A stretch of 64,000 nt of DNA, from contig CAZVPD010000001.1 of NCBI GenBank assembly GCA_964628455.1, positions 1-64,000 on the forward strand, written 5' to 3'. This document shows, piece by piece, positions 18,170-26,217 of this stretch; the first letter of the stretch is position 1, and the number at the start of each line of letters is the position of its first letter. Position numbers and translations under genes: made by a program. The notes below the pieces were generated by a model, which saw nothing but the letters and a program-made list of their open reading frames with translations, had not been told where the DNA came from and made no database searches. This stretch comes from JAQVWU01 sp964628455. Its GTDB lineage: Bacteria; Bacillota; Clostridia; Oscillospirales; CAG-272.

Positions 18170-18333
18170 TAGAGTACCCGGGTCGTCCGTCCGTCATCGG
18201 TCACAGGGAAAAACGGCCGGCCGGCCGTATGGACGGACAGATCCCCCCGGGAATATCCGCATGTGCCGCTGTGCCGGTTTTTGTATGATTAGGATAAAAG
18301 ATCTTATACAAAAAGAGAGGGAAGGAGCCTGCA
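18170..18333 (+). promoter_or_regulatory. Structured 5' leader of the housekeeping operon
   Basis: Complementary segments CGTCCGTCC and GGACGGAC flank a GC-rich CGGCCGGCCGGCCG core. A second inverted repeat (TTTTTGTAT / ATACAAAAA) lies at about 18280-18317 just before the GAAGGAG ribosome binding site. The layout would suit an attenuator or protein-binding leader. No known riboswitch consensus was recognised. Confidence 0.4.
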
Positions 18334-19317
18334 TTGGAGAATAATCCCGGAGAAGAAAAGCGGCGGTATCCTGTTCCGGCCGTCACCGTTGTGACACTGC
18401 TTGCCGTTTCCGTTCTGTTCGGCGCTCTTTCCTCTTTTTCACCCCTCAGCGTGTCCGGAATGCTGCTTATTTCGGGTGCGGCTGCCTGCACGTCTTTCGT
18501 CTGCGGTTCCGTCGGTTCACCGTACCCCCTTGCCGCCGGCATAGCCGCATATCCCCTCGCCCTGCTGTTTTTCGGAGATCCCGTCGCGGCGCTGACCGCA
18601 TGCGCTTTTCTCCCCTGCGCGCTTTTGATGAATACGGCACGCAGGCTCCGTTTCGGCCGTTCGAAAACGATGATCTCCGTCGCCGCGGCGCTCGGCGCCG
18701 GCTGCGTTCTTTATATTGCGCTGAACCTTATTTTTACGCGGGGAGGACTCGGCGCGGCGGCTTTCGGCGCAGCATACGACGATTTTATGGCCGGTATACG
18801 CGACAACTTCGCGTTGATGGGCTTTACCGAAGACATCACCGAAAAACTGATCGGATATATGCTGGTTCTGTTCCCCTCGATGGCCGTGTGCCTTCTGCTT
18901 TTTTCGGCATATCTGACTGTTACTTTTTACATCCTGCTGTGCCGTCTGTTCCGCCTTGAGGAAAAACTGCTGCCCTCTTTTCCGTGGCCGTTTGAGATGA
19001 GCTTCATCTCGGCGGTTGTTTTCATCGTTTCCTATGCCGCGGCGCTGTTTTTCAACGGCGGGAAAACAACTCCGCTGACCCTGACCGCGGAAAACATCAT
19101 CATCATTCTCACCCCCGGATTTACCCTGGCGGGAGTGAAGCGCGCGGCGGATATGATAAGAGCCCGGAAACGGAATTTAACCGCCGGGATTCTCGCGGCG
19201 GTCGCTTTCCTGCTGCTTTTTTATAATATCGCCGCTTTTTTTGTATCCGTTTCTTTTTTCGGAGTCATCGGCACCGTATCGGACAGTATAAAAAAGAGGA
19301 TCAAGCCTGTAAAATAA
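18334..19317 (+). CDS. YybS-like membrane protein (DUF2232)
   Basis: A TTG start lies 6 bases after GAAGGAG. The 327-residue protein is almost entirely membrane-embedded, with seven to eight hydrophobic segments and a short basic C terminus (KKRIKPVK). Its position immediately before gdpP, rplI and dnaB matches YybS in Bacillus and related genomes, and the length fits. Its function is unknown in the family. It starts the housekeeping operon and is 40 bases from gdpP. Confidence 0.8.
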   Translation: MENNPGEEKRRYPVPAVTVVTLLAVSVLFGALSSFSPLSVSGMLLISGAAACTSFVCGSVGSPYPLAAGIAAYPLALLFFGDPVAALTACAFLPCALLMNTARRLRFGRSKTMISVAAALGAGCVLYIALNLIFTRGGLGAAAFGAAYDDFMAGIRDNFALMGFTEDITEKLIGYMLVLFPSMAVCLLLFSAYLTVTFYILLCRLFRLEEKLLPSFPWPFEMSFISAVVFIVSYAAALFFNGGKTTPLTLTAENIIIILTPGFTLAGVKRAADMIRARKRNLTAGILAAVAFLLLFYNIAAFFVSVSFFGVIGTVSDSIKKRIKPVK

Positions 19318-19357
19318 ATTCCGCAGCCAACTTTATTCTTCCAAAGAAAGTAAAGTC

Positions 19358-21376
19358 ATGTTCAAAAAAATAAAAGTACTGCCGGTCAGCCCCGCTTTTT
19401 TAAAGCTGCTGGTGAATGTCGTCATCACGATGTCATTCTTCGGCGCCTATATCGTGCTGAGCAAAAGGGAGGATGCCGATCCGGTAAGACTCGGAATCAC
19501 AGTCGGTTTGCTGTATATCGCCGCGATCGCCGCGGCGGGCATCATCCCCAGACTCGTGTCGGGAAGGCTTGATTCGGCGGCTGCCGGCAGCAGCGGGTCT
19601 CCGCTGGGAAGCATAACGCTGGATGTGTTGAGCCGTCTGCGCCAGCCCGTTCTTATCTGTGACGAAAACGGGAAAATCATCTGGTACAACCGGGAACTGA
19701 CCCACCGGGTAGGACGGCGGGAGACGCTGTACGGCCGCGGACTCGAGACGATCAGCGATGTTTCACCTGCCGAGATTGTCGCGGCGGAATCCGCCGACGG
19801 TGTTGACGTGGAAGCTTTCGGAACCACTTTCGGCGTTCGCGGATATAAGATCACATCGCAGAATAAAAATTTTATACTGATGCTCTGGTACGACAAAACC
19901 GAGCTTTTATCGGCATACAGGCGTATCGCGGACGAAACGACGGTTGTCGCGTATATTATGGCCGATAACCTCGACGAACTCATGCAGTATGTGCAGGAAA
20001 AATACCGGACCGCGTCAACCGAGATCGAAAGCGTGCTCAAAGCATGGGCGGATTCCGTGCAGGGCATCCTGAAGGAATATGAGCGCGACCGCTATTTCTT
20101 TATCTTCGACGCATGCCATCTCGAACAGTTTATTGCGGACAGATTTGACATCCTCGACCGCGTCCGCGATATCCGCATCGGGGAGGACAGCCTTCCCGTT
20201 ACGATCTCGGTCGGCATTTCGGGTACACTGGGGAGTTATGCGGAAAAGGACAGAGCTGCGCGGGGAGCGCTGGATATGGCGCTGCAGCGCGGGGGAGACC
20301 AGGTTGTGGTCAGGACCGAAACGGGGCTGGAGTTCTACGGCGGACGTTCGAAGACGGTGCAGAAAAAAACGAAAGTCCGCGCCAGGGTCGTGGCCAACGA
20401 ACTTGCTGTGCTGATGTCGGCGTCTTCGAACACGCTGATCATGGGTCACCGCAACATGGATTTCGACGCCCTCGGCGCCTGCGCCGGTCTGGCGCGGCTG
20501 GCGATATTCTGCGGCGTCAGGGTCAATATCATCGCGAACGAACACGACCCCAACCTGAAAAAATGCTTTGATAAGCTGAAAACTCTTCCCGAATACAGCA
20601 GCATGTTCGTCAGCGCTGCCGAGGCGCAGGACATGCTCTCTTCCGAAACGCTCCTTGTGATCGCCGACGTCAACAACAGGACGCAGTATGAAGCCCCCGA
20701 AGTGGCGGAAAACTCTTTTAAAACGGTCATCGTCGACCATCACCGAAAGACGGCCGAATTTAAAACGCAGCCCGCTGTCGCTTATATCGAACCTTCCGCG
20801 TCCTCTTCCTGTGAACTTGTTGCCGAAATACTCGAGCAGTCCCTTCCGGTCGGGCACCTGCCAAAAAGCGAGGCGGACATCATGTTCGCGGGAATTCTTC
20901 TCGATACCAAGCAATTTACGCGCAATACAGGGACGCGCACTTTCTCCGCGGCGCTTTATCTGCGAAGCGAAGGCGCGAGTCCGGCAGACGCGCAGTCTTT
21001 ATTCAAGACGGACCTTGACAGCTTTTTGCGGGAAGCCAAATTCACGAACAATGTGTATATCTACAGGAACATCATAGCCATCGCGGTAAGCGACGGCGAG
21101 GACAACACCATGTCCGACCGCATAGCGGCTGCCAAAGCGGCCGATAAACTGCTGACGGTCGACGGCGTGGCCGCTTCGTTTGCGCTCTGCCGCATCGGCG
21201 AAACCGTCTTTATATCGGCCAGGTCATCCGGGGGCGTCAATGTACAGCTGATCCTGGAGAAGATCGGCGGCGGCGGGCATTTTGATGCGGCGGCCACGCA
21301 GCTTAAGGGAGAGCAGATGACCGAAGCGCTTACCCGGCTGAAGGTCACGATCGACGAATATTTGAAAGAACTGTAA
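19358..21376 (+). CDS. gdpP: Cyclic-di-AMP phosphodiesterase GdpP (YybT type)
   Basis: Hydrolyses the second messenger c-di-AMP to pApA, affecting wall and potassium homeostasis. The 672 residues run in family order: two transmembrane helices (about 13-33 and 45-67), a PAS-like domain (about 85-170), a degenerate GGDEF domain that keeps ALQRGGDQVVV (about 175-325), then DHH/DHHA1 domains. Metal-binding motifs are GHRNMDFDALG (from about 362), ADVNNRTQ (about 436), VDHHRKT (about 459) and GGGGHFDAAA (about 638). The ribosome binding site is weak (AAAGAAAG). It is membrane-bound with its catalytic domain inside the cell. Confidence 0.95.
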   Translation: MFKKIKVLPVSPAFLKLLVNVVITMSFFGAYIVLSKREDADPVRLGITVGLLYIAAIAAAGIIPRLVSGRLDSAAAGSSGSPLGSITLDVLSRLRQPVLICDENGKIIWYNRELTHRVGRRETLYGRGLETISDVSPAEIVAAESADGVDVEAFGTTFGVRGYKITSQNKNFILMLWYDKTELLSAYRRIADETTVVAYIMADNLDELMQYVQEKYRTASTEIESVLKAWADSVQGILKEYERDRYFFIFDACHLEQFIADRFDILDRVRDIRIGEDSLPVTISVGISGTLGSYAEKDRAARGALDMALQRGGDQVVVRTETGLEFYGGRSKTVQKKTKVRARVVANELAVLMSASSNTLIMGHRNMDFDALGACAGLARLAIFCGVRVNIIANEHDPNLKKCFDKLKTLPEYSSMFVSAAEAQDMLSSETLLVIADVNNRTQYEAPEVAENSFKTVIVDHHRKTAEFKTQPAVAYIEPSASSSCELVAEILEQSLPVGHLPKSEADIMFAGILLDTKQFTRNTGTRTFSAALYLRSEGASPADAQSLFKTDLDSFLREAKFTNNVYIYRNIIAIAVSDGEDNTMSDRIAAAKAADKLLTVDGVAASFALCRIGETVFISARSSGGVNVQLILEKIGGGGHFDAAATQLKGEQMTEALTRLKVTIDEYLKEL

Positions 21377-21406
21377 AAAACCAAACAACGTTAAAGGAGA
21401 ATTTTT

Positions 21407-22267
21407 ATGATCAGGATCGGATGCTGTATCCCCGGCGCTTCTTTTATGCCCGAAGGGACAGGTTCAACGGACGGTTCGGCTGCCGGGATCTTAACGGCCG
21501 GCTGCCGTGCGGTGCGTGACATCGGCTTTGATTACGCGGAAGCTACCGTGGGGCTGTTGATGAAAATGACGGAAGAGGAATACAGGCGCGTCAAAGACGG
21601 GGGAGAAGTCCGCATTGAAGCCGCCAACAGTTTCATACCCGGCCATATGCACATCTCCGTTCTTTCGGAGGAGCTGAAAGAATTCGTCGACCGTGCCATG
21701 GAGAGGGTGAGCGGTCTCGGAGCCGGCATTCTCGTGTTCGGGAGCGGCGCGTCAAGGCGGGCTCCGGACGGAACGCCGTATGAAAAGGGACTGGAGGATA
21801 TCCGGAATTTCCTTGCCCTTTGTGACGGTTATGCCCGGAAATACGGCATAACCGTCACGCTCGAACCTCTGAACTCCCGCGAAACCAATATGATCACAAC
21901 GCTGGCTGAAGGCGCGTCCATCGTGCGGAGCATGAATTCCGCGGGATACGGCAGCATCAAACTGCTCGCCGACACCTATCACATGAGCCTGGAACCTTCC
22001 GGGAACGCTTCGGCGGCCGGAACAGCGGAATATAACGAGGAGTGCTTCGCCGTTTTAAAGGAAGCCGAGGATATTATCCTGCACGCGCATACGGCGGAGC
22101 CGTTTGAACGGCGCTATCCCGGTTCGCATGACGGGGTATATCTGACCCGTTTTGCCGCCGCATTAAAGAAGACCGCATACGACGGACGAATCTCGATTGA
22201 ATGCGGCTTCGGGGATTTTCTGCGGGAAAGCGCCCTTGGACTGAGTTTTCTGCGGAAAATAGTATAA
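21407..22267 (+). CDS. Sugar phosphate isomerase/epimerase family TIM-barrel protein
   Basis: A 286-residue member of the xylose isomerase-like / AP endonuclease 2 superfamily. Candidate metal ligands appear in the expected order: Glu in TLEPLNSRE, Asp/His in LLADTYHM, His in ILHAHTAEP and Glu in SIECGFGDF. AAAGGAG precedes the ATG. Such proteins isomerise or epimerise keto-sugars, but the substrate cannot be told. It is unusual that it sits between gdpP and rplI, which are normally adjacent or nearly so in this gene block. An insertion of a sugar gene into the operon is inferred. Confidence 0.85.
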   Translation: MIRIGCCIPGASFMPEGTGSTDGSAAGILTAGCRAVRDIGFDYAEATVGLLMKMTEEEYRRVKDGGEVRIEAANSFIPGHMHISVLSEELKEFVDRAMERVSGLGAGILVFGSGASRRAPDGTPYEKGLEDIRNFLALCDGYARKYGITVTLEPLNSRETNMITTLAEGASIVRSMNSAGYGSIKLLADTYHMSLEPSGNASAAGTAEYNEECFAVLKEAEDIILHAHTAEPFERRYPGSHDGVYLTRFAAALKKTAYDGRISIECGFGDFLRESALGLSFLRKIV

Positions 22268-22305
22268 AGCGTATCCTATAAGAATTAAAACCGGAGGTAG
22301 ATGGC

Positions 22306-22755
22306 ATGAAAGTTTTGCTCATGCAGGATGTGAAGTCGCAGGGAAAAAAAGGCGAGATAAAGAACGTTTCGGACGGGTATGCCCGCAATTTTCTGTTTCC
22401 GCGCGGACTCGCCGTCGAAGCGAACGCACAGATCCTAAAGGAACTCGAAAACAAGGAACAGGCGAAAAAGTTTAAGGCGGACACGGAAAAGAAAAACGCC
22501 GAAGAGCTTGCCGCAAGGCTTGAGGGAATGATCGTAAAGATCACGGCGACGGCGGGTTCCGACGGCAGACTTTACGGGTCGGTCACCGTGAAGGATATCG
22601 CCGAGGCGATGCTCGCGCAGCATCAGCTCGAAATAGACCGGCGCAGGATCCAGCTTGACGAACACATCAAGGCCTTCGGCACATATACGCTTGAGATAAA
22701 GCTTTATCCCGGTGTCGTCGGCAATATCAACGTTGTTGTCGTCAGCGGCAAATAG
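22306..22755 (+). CDS. rplI: 50S ribosomal protein L9
   Basis: A 149-residue large-subunit protein with both L9 domains. The N-terminal rRNA-binding domain has MKVLLMQDVKSQGKKGEI and NFLFPRGLAVEA, followed by the long central helix and a C-terminal domain (LYGSVTVKDIAEAM). GGAGGT precedes the ATG. The stop is two bases from the dnaB start codon. Confidence 0.98.
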   Translation: MKVLLMQDVKSQGKKGEIKNVSDGYARNFLFPRGLAVEANAQILKELENKEQAKKFKADTEKKNAEELAARLEGMIVKITATAGSDGRLYGSVTVKDIAEAMLAQHQLEIDRRRIQLDEHIKAFGTYTLEIKLYPGVVGNINVVVVSGK

Positions 22756-22757
22756 AT

Positions 22758-24122
22758 ATGGCCATACAAAACGACGAGTCGGGAAGACGCCTTCCTTTTT
22801 CTCTTGAAGCGGAACAGTCGGTCCTCGGTTCGGTTCTGATCGATCCGGAATCATTCACCGACACCGCCAATATCATCACGCACGAGGATTTTTATATTTC
22901 CGACCACCGGGAAATCTATCTGTCCATGCAGGAATTGTTTCTCCAGAACCGCACGATCGACGTGGTCACGCTGATCGACGTTCTGGTGAAGCACGGGCTG
23001 TATACAACGAGTGACCAGGGCAGGGCTTATATCAAAGTCATTGCCGAAATGGTGCCGTCCGCATCGAATATCCGCGATTATGCCAGGATCGTCCGGGAAA
23101 AATCGCTGCTTCGAAGCCTGATCGCGGCATGCTCCGAAATAAGCGAAACCGCTTATTCCCCACAGGATGACGTGACCGCTATCCTGGACAACGCCGAACA
23201 GAAGATTTTCAATATCGTGCAGGGAAACGAGAAAAAGGGCTTCCGCCATGTCCGGGACGTGATCATTTCCGTATACGAACAGCTGCGCATACTCCGCGAA
23301 AATCCAGAAGCGGCACGCGGCACCCCGACGGGGTTTTCCGAACTGGATAAAATTCTGGTCGGACTCGGTCCCGGGGACCTGATCCTCGTCGGCGCACGCC
23401 CGGGTATGGGAAAGACAAGCTTTGCCATGAACATTGCCGTCACGGCTGCGAAAAAAGAAAAAAAGAAGATCGCGGTATTTTCTCTCGAAATGTCCTGCGA
23501 ACAGCTCATCACCCGCATGCTGTCGTCCGAAGCTTTGATCGACGGCTATAACATGCGTTCGGGAAAGCTGGAAAACGATGACTGGAACAAGCTTGCCGAA
23601 GCGGCGGGCAGCCTTTCGGAATGCGATATTCTGATCGACGACACTTCGGGGATCACCGTCACCGGCATGAAGGCGAAACTGCGCCGTGAAAAGAATCTGG
23701 GTCTGGTCGTCATCGATTACCTGCAGCTAATGCAGGGGGACCGCCGGAATGAAAACAGGGTTCAGGAAGTTTCCGAAATATCGCGCAACCTCAAACTGCT
23801 GGCCAAGGAACTCCATGTTCCGGTCATAACCTGTGCCCAGCTGTCCCGCGCGCCCGAATCGCGCGCGGGCAATATTCCGCAGCTTTCCGACCTGCGCGAC
23901 TCCGGAGCCATCGAACAGGACGCCGACGTGGTCATGTTTTTATACCGTCCGGACTATTACAAGGATAACGGCGATAAAAAGCATGAGGAGCTGAAGCAGA
24001 ATTATGCCGAAGTCATCGTCGCGAAAAACCGTCACGGAGCCACGGGCAAAGTGGAAATGGGCTGGTTCGGACAATACACGAAATTCACGACCAGATCCGA
24101 CCTGGAAGCGCCGCCCGCATAA
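22758..24122 (+). CDS. dnaB: Replicative DNA helicase DnaB
   Basis: A hexameric helicase that unwinds DNA at the replication fork. The 454-residue protein has the N-terminal helical domain (EAEQSVLGSVLIDPE), the linker helix and the RecA-like motor. Walker A is GARPGMGKTSFAMN (about residue 212), Walker B is VVIDYLQLM, and the DNA-binding loop region includes SDLRDSGAIEQDADVVMFLYR. No intein or insertion is visible. The tight rplI-dnaB spacing of two bases implies translational coupling. Confidence 0.98.
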   Translation: MAIQNDESGRRLPFSLEAEQSVLGSVLIDPESFTDTANIITHEDFYISDHREIYLSMQELFLQNRTIDVVTLIDVLVKHGLYTTSDQGRAYIKVIAEMVPSASNIRDYARIVREKSLLRSLIAACSEISETAYSPQDDVTAILDNAEQKIFNIVQGNEKKGFRHVRDVIISVYEQLRILRENPEAARGTPTGFSELDKILVGLGPGDLILVGARPGMGKTSFAMNIAVTAAKKEKKKIAVFSLEMSCEQLITRMLSSEALIDGYNMRSGKLENDDWNKLAEAAGSLSECDILIDDTSGITVTGMKAKLRREKNLGLVVIDYLQLMQGDRRNENRVQEVSEISRNLKLLAKELHVPVITCAQLSRAPESRAGNIPQLSDLRDSGAIEQDADVVMFLYRPDYYKDNGDKKHEELKQNYAEVIVAKNRHGATGKVEMGWFGQYTKFTTRSDLEAPPA

Positions 24123-24169
24123 CAAAAACATCGGAAACGGGAAAGTTCAGGGAAAAACAGATAAATAAA

Positions 24170-25549
24170 ATGATTTCGACCGAAGCCGTCAAGGACAAAT
24201 TTTACCAAACGATAAAAAAATACGATATGCTCGGTGAAAAAGACGCCCTTCTGTGCGGCTATTCCGGCGGAGCCGACTCCACCGCCCTGCTGCATCTCCT
24301 GCATACCTTCTGCACCGGAAACCGGATCAGAATCGCCGCCGTTCATGTCAATCACAGGATCCGAGGAGAGGCGGCCGACCGCGATCAGCAGCACTGCATA
24401 CGGTTTTGCCGTGAACGGGACATCGAACTTTTTGTACGGAGCGCGGATGTTCCCTCCCTTGCGGCGGCGTCAAACACGGGGATCGAGGAGACGGCGCGGC
24501 GGGAACGCTACCGTATTTTCGGGGAACTGTGCGTTTCCGAAGGTTTCACGAAAATCGCGACGGCCCATAACTCCGGGGATAATCTGGAAACGGTGCTTTT
24601 TAATCTTCTGAGGGGAACGGGGATCCGGGGCCTGTGCGGGATACCCCCGGTCCGCGGCGCTGTCATACGGCCGCTGATCGAATGTTCGAAAGAGGAAATA
24701 ACCGGCTACTGCAGGGAAAACGGCCTCGGTTACGCAAGCGACGAAACCAACGGCGACCCGGCATACACCCGGAATTTTATCCGGAGTGAAATCGTGCCAC
24801 TCATCCTCCGCGTCAACTCCCGGGCTGAGGCCAATGTTCTCCGCATGTGTTCGCAGCTGCGCCGCGACAGCGATTTTCTTGACGGTCTTGCCCTGAACGA
24901 CCCGCGTTTCGCATCGGACAGCCGTGACGCCCTGCTCTCCCGGCGGATTATTCAGGGTTATTCGGCTTTTGCGGGGGGAGGTCAGCTGCAGGCCGTTCAT
25001 GTAGCGGATGCCCTGAAACTGCTGAAGGAGGGCAGGCTGCACGGTTCGGTGTCGCTTCCCTCAGGCATTTCGATGCGAAAAACCCGGACCGGATTTGTAT
25101 TTGAAAAAGGCCGGAAAAAACCGGATGAACCGTTCAGCTGTCCCCTCGGAGAGGGAAAGAACGATCTCGGAAAGGCCGGTGCAGTTTTTCTCTGTAAAAA
25201 TATAAATGATATAAAAGAGATCAAGAATATTTACAAATTATTTATATACATAACTTTATATTCTGATAAAATGAAAGGCGTTATTTATATCAGAAACCGG
25301 CGGAACGGAGACGTCATCCGCAGCGGCGGTATGACAAAAAGCGTCAAAAAACTGCTCGGGGAAAAACAGACGGACCCGGCCGAAAGAGACCTGCTGCCTT
25401 TTGTATGCGACGGTGAGGGACTGCTGTGGATACCCGGGATCGCGGTGCGCGACGGGGCGGAAAAACGCGGCGGAAACGATGAAAACGATGAAAACAATGA
25501 AAACGATGAAAACGGGAAAGACACGGTCGTCATCGGATACGCAAAATAA
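24170..25549 (+). CDS. tilS: tRNA(Ile)-lysidine synthase
   Basis: Converts the wobble cytidine of tRNA-Ile(CAU) to lysidine using ATP and lysine, an essential decoding step. The 459-residue protein has the PP-loop SGGADST (about residues 30-36), the N-terminal ATPase domain with AVHVNHRIRG and ATAHNSGDNLETVLFNLLRGTGIRGL, and the C-terminal domain (IRNRRNGDVIRSGG, KKLLGEKQ, LWIPGIAV). Two local oddities are an AT-rich patch at about 25195-25275 and four tandem 9-base units at 25475-25510 that encode a low-complexity NDEN tail insertion. It is followed by hpt and ftsH, the standard order. Confidence 0.95.
   Translation: MISTEAVKDKFYQTIKKYDMLGEKDALLCGYSGGADSTALLHLLHTFCTGNRIRIAAVHVNHRIRGEAADRDQQHCIRFCRERDIELFVRSADVPSLAAASNTGIEETARRERYRIFGELCVSEGFTKIATAHNSGDNLETVLFNLLRGTGIRGLCGIPPVRGAVIRPLIECSKEEITGYCRENGLGYASDETNGDPAYTRNFIRSEIVPLILRVNSRAEANVLRMCSQLRRDSDFLDGLALNDPRFASDSRDALLSRRIIQGYSAFAGGGQLQAVHVADALKLLKEGRLHGSVSLPSGISMRKTRTGFVFEKGRKKPDEPFSCPLGEGKNDLGKAGAVFLCKNINDIKEIKNIYKLFIYITLYSDKMKGVIYIRNRRNGDVIRSGGMTKSVKKLLGEKQTDPAERDLLPFVCDGEGLLWIPGIAVRDGAEKRGGNDENDENNENDENGKDTVVIGYAK
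25475..25510 (+). repeat. 9-base tandem repeat inside tilS
   Basis: Four copies of AACGATGAA (one reads AACAATGAA), in frame, adding an Asn/Asp/Glu-rich linker near the C terminus. The tract could change length by replication slippage without a frameshift. Confidence 0.85.
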
Positions 25550-25584
25550 AAAAATATAATCTATAACGGCTTTACGGAGTAAAC

Positions 25585-26202
25585 ATGAAACATCCCGATA
25601 TTGACAGAATACTGGTGACCGAAGAGAAGATCTCGGAAACGGTTCGTTCGATTGCCATGCAGATCGACAGGGACTACGGCCCGCAGGGACGTTTCTGCGA
25701 AGAAGAACACCCGCCAAAGCTGGTTCTGCTCTGCGTACTCAAAGGTTCGGTTGTCTTTATGGGAGAACTGATGAAGCGCATCGGACTTCCCGTCGAGATC
25801 GATTTTATGAAAGTTTCATCTTACGGCAATTCTTCCGTGACTTCGGGAAGCGTAAACATCATACTCGACTTCTACAGGAAAGATATAGGCGATCTCGATA
25901 TACTGATCATCGAAGATATTATCGACAGCGGACGAACGATGTCATACCTGGTGGAATATCTCAAGCTGAAGGGCGCCCATTCGGTACGGACCTGTACGCT
26001 TCTGGATAAACCCGACCGGCGTGAGGTAAACTTCCGTCCGGATTATGTGGGCTGTGTCATTCCCGATGAATTTGTTGTGGGATACGGACTCGATTATGCC
26101 GAAAAATACCGTGCGCTGCCGTATGTGGGAGTGCTCAGGCCCGAAATCTACACCAAAAAGCAGGGAAAAGAACAGTGCGATACCGAAAATCAACAGACCT
26201 GA
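25585..26202 (+). CDS. hpt: Hypoxanthine-guanine phosphoribosyltransferase
   Basis: A purine salvage enzyme joining hypoxanthine or guanine to PRPP. The 205-residue protein has the PRPP-binding motif LIIEDIIDSGRTMSYL (about residues 105-121), the substrate region VVLLCVLKGSVVFMGEL-like segment and the C-terminal FVVGYGLDYAEKYR signature. The tail is about 20 residues longer than many homologues. It lies between tilS and ftsH, 15 bases before the ftsH ATG. Confidence 0.96.
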   Translation: MKHPDIDRILVTEEKISETVRSIAMQIDRDYGPQGRFCEEEHPPKLVLLCVLKGSVVFMGELMKRIGLPVEIDFMKVSSYGNSSVTSGSVNIILDFYRKDIGDLDILIIEDIIDSGRTMSYLVEYLKLKGAHSVRTCTLLDKPDRREVNFRPDYVGCVIPDEFVVGYGLDYAEKYRALPYVGVLRPEIYTKKQGKEQCDTENQQT

Positions 26203-26217
26203 GCCACGGGGGTATAA

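Larger units (their letters stand above)
18018..18333. other. Intergenic region with divergent promoters and a long structured leader
   Basis: It holds the GH3 promoter on the minus strand (18062-18090), a possible operator GTACG-TTCTG-CGTAC around 18041-18055, the plus-strand promoter at 18140-18168, and a leader of about 160 bases before the TTG start of the membrane-protein gene. No reading frame of note is present. Confidence 0.7.
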
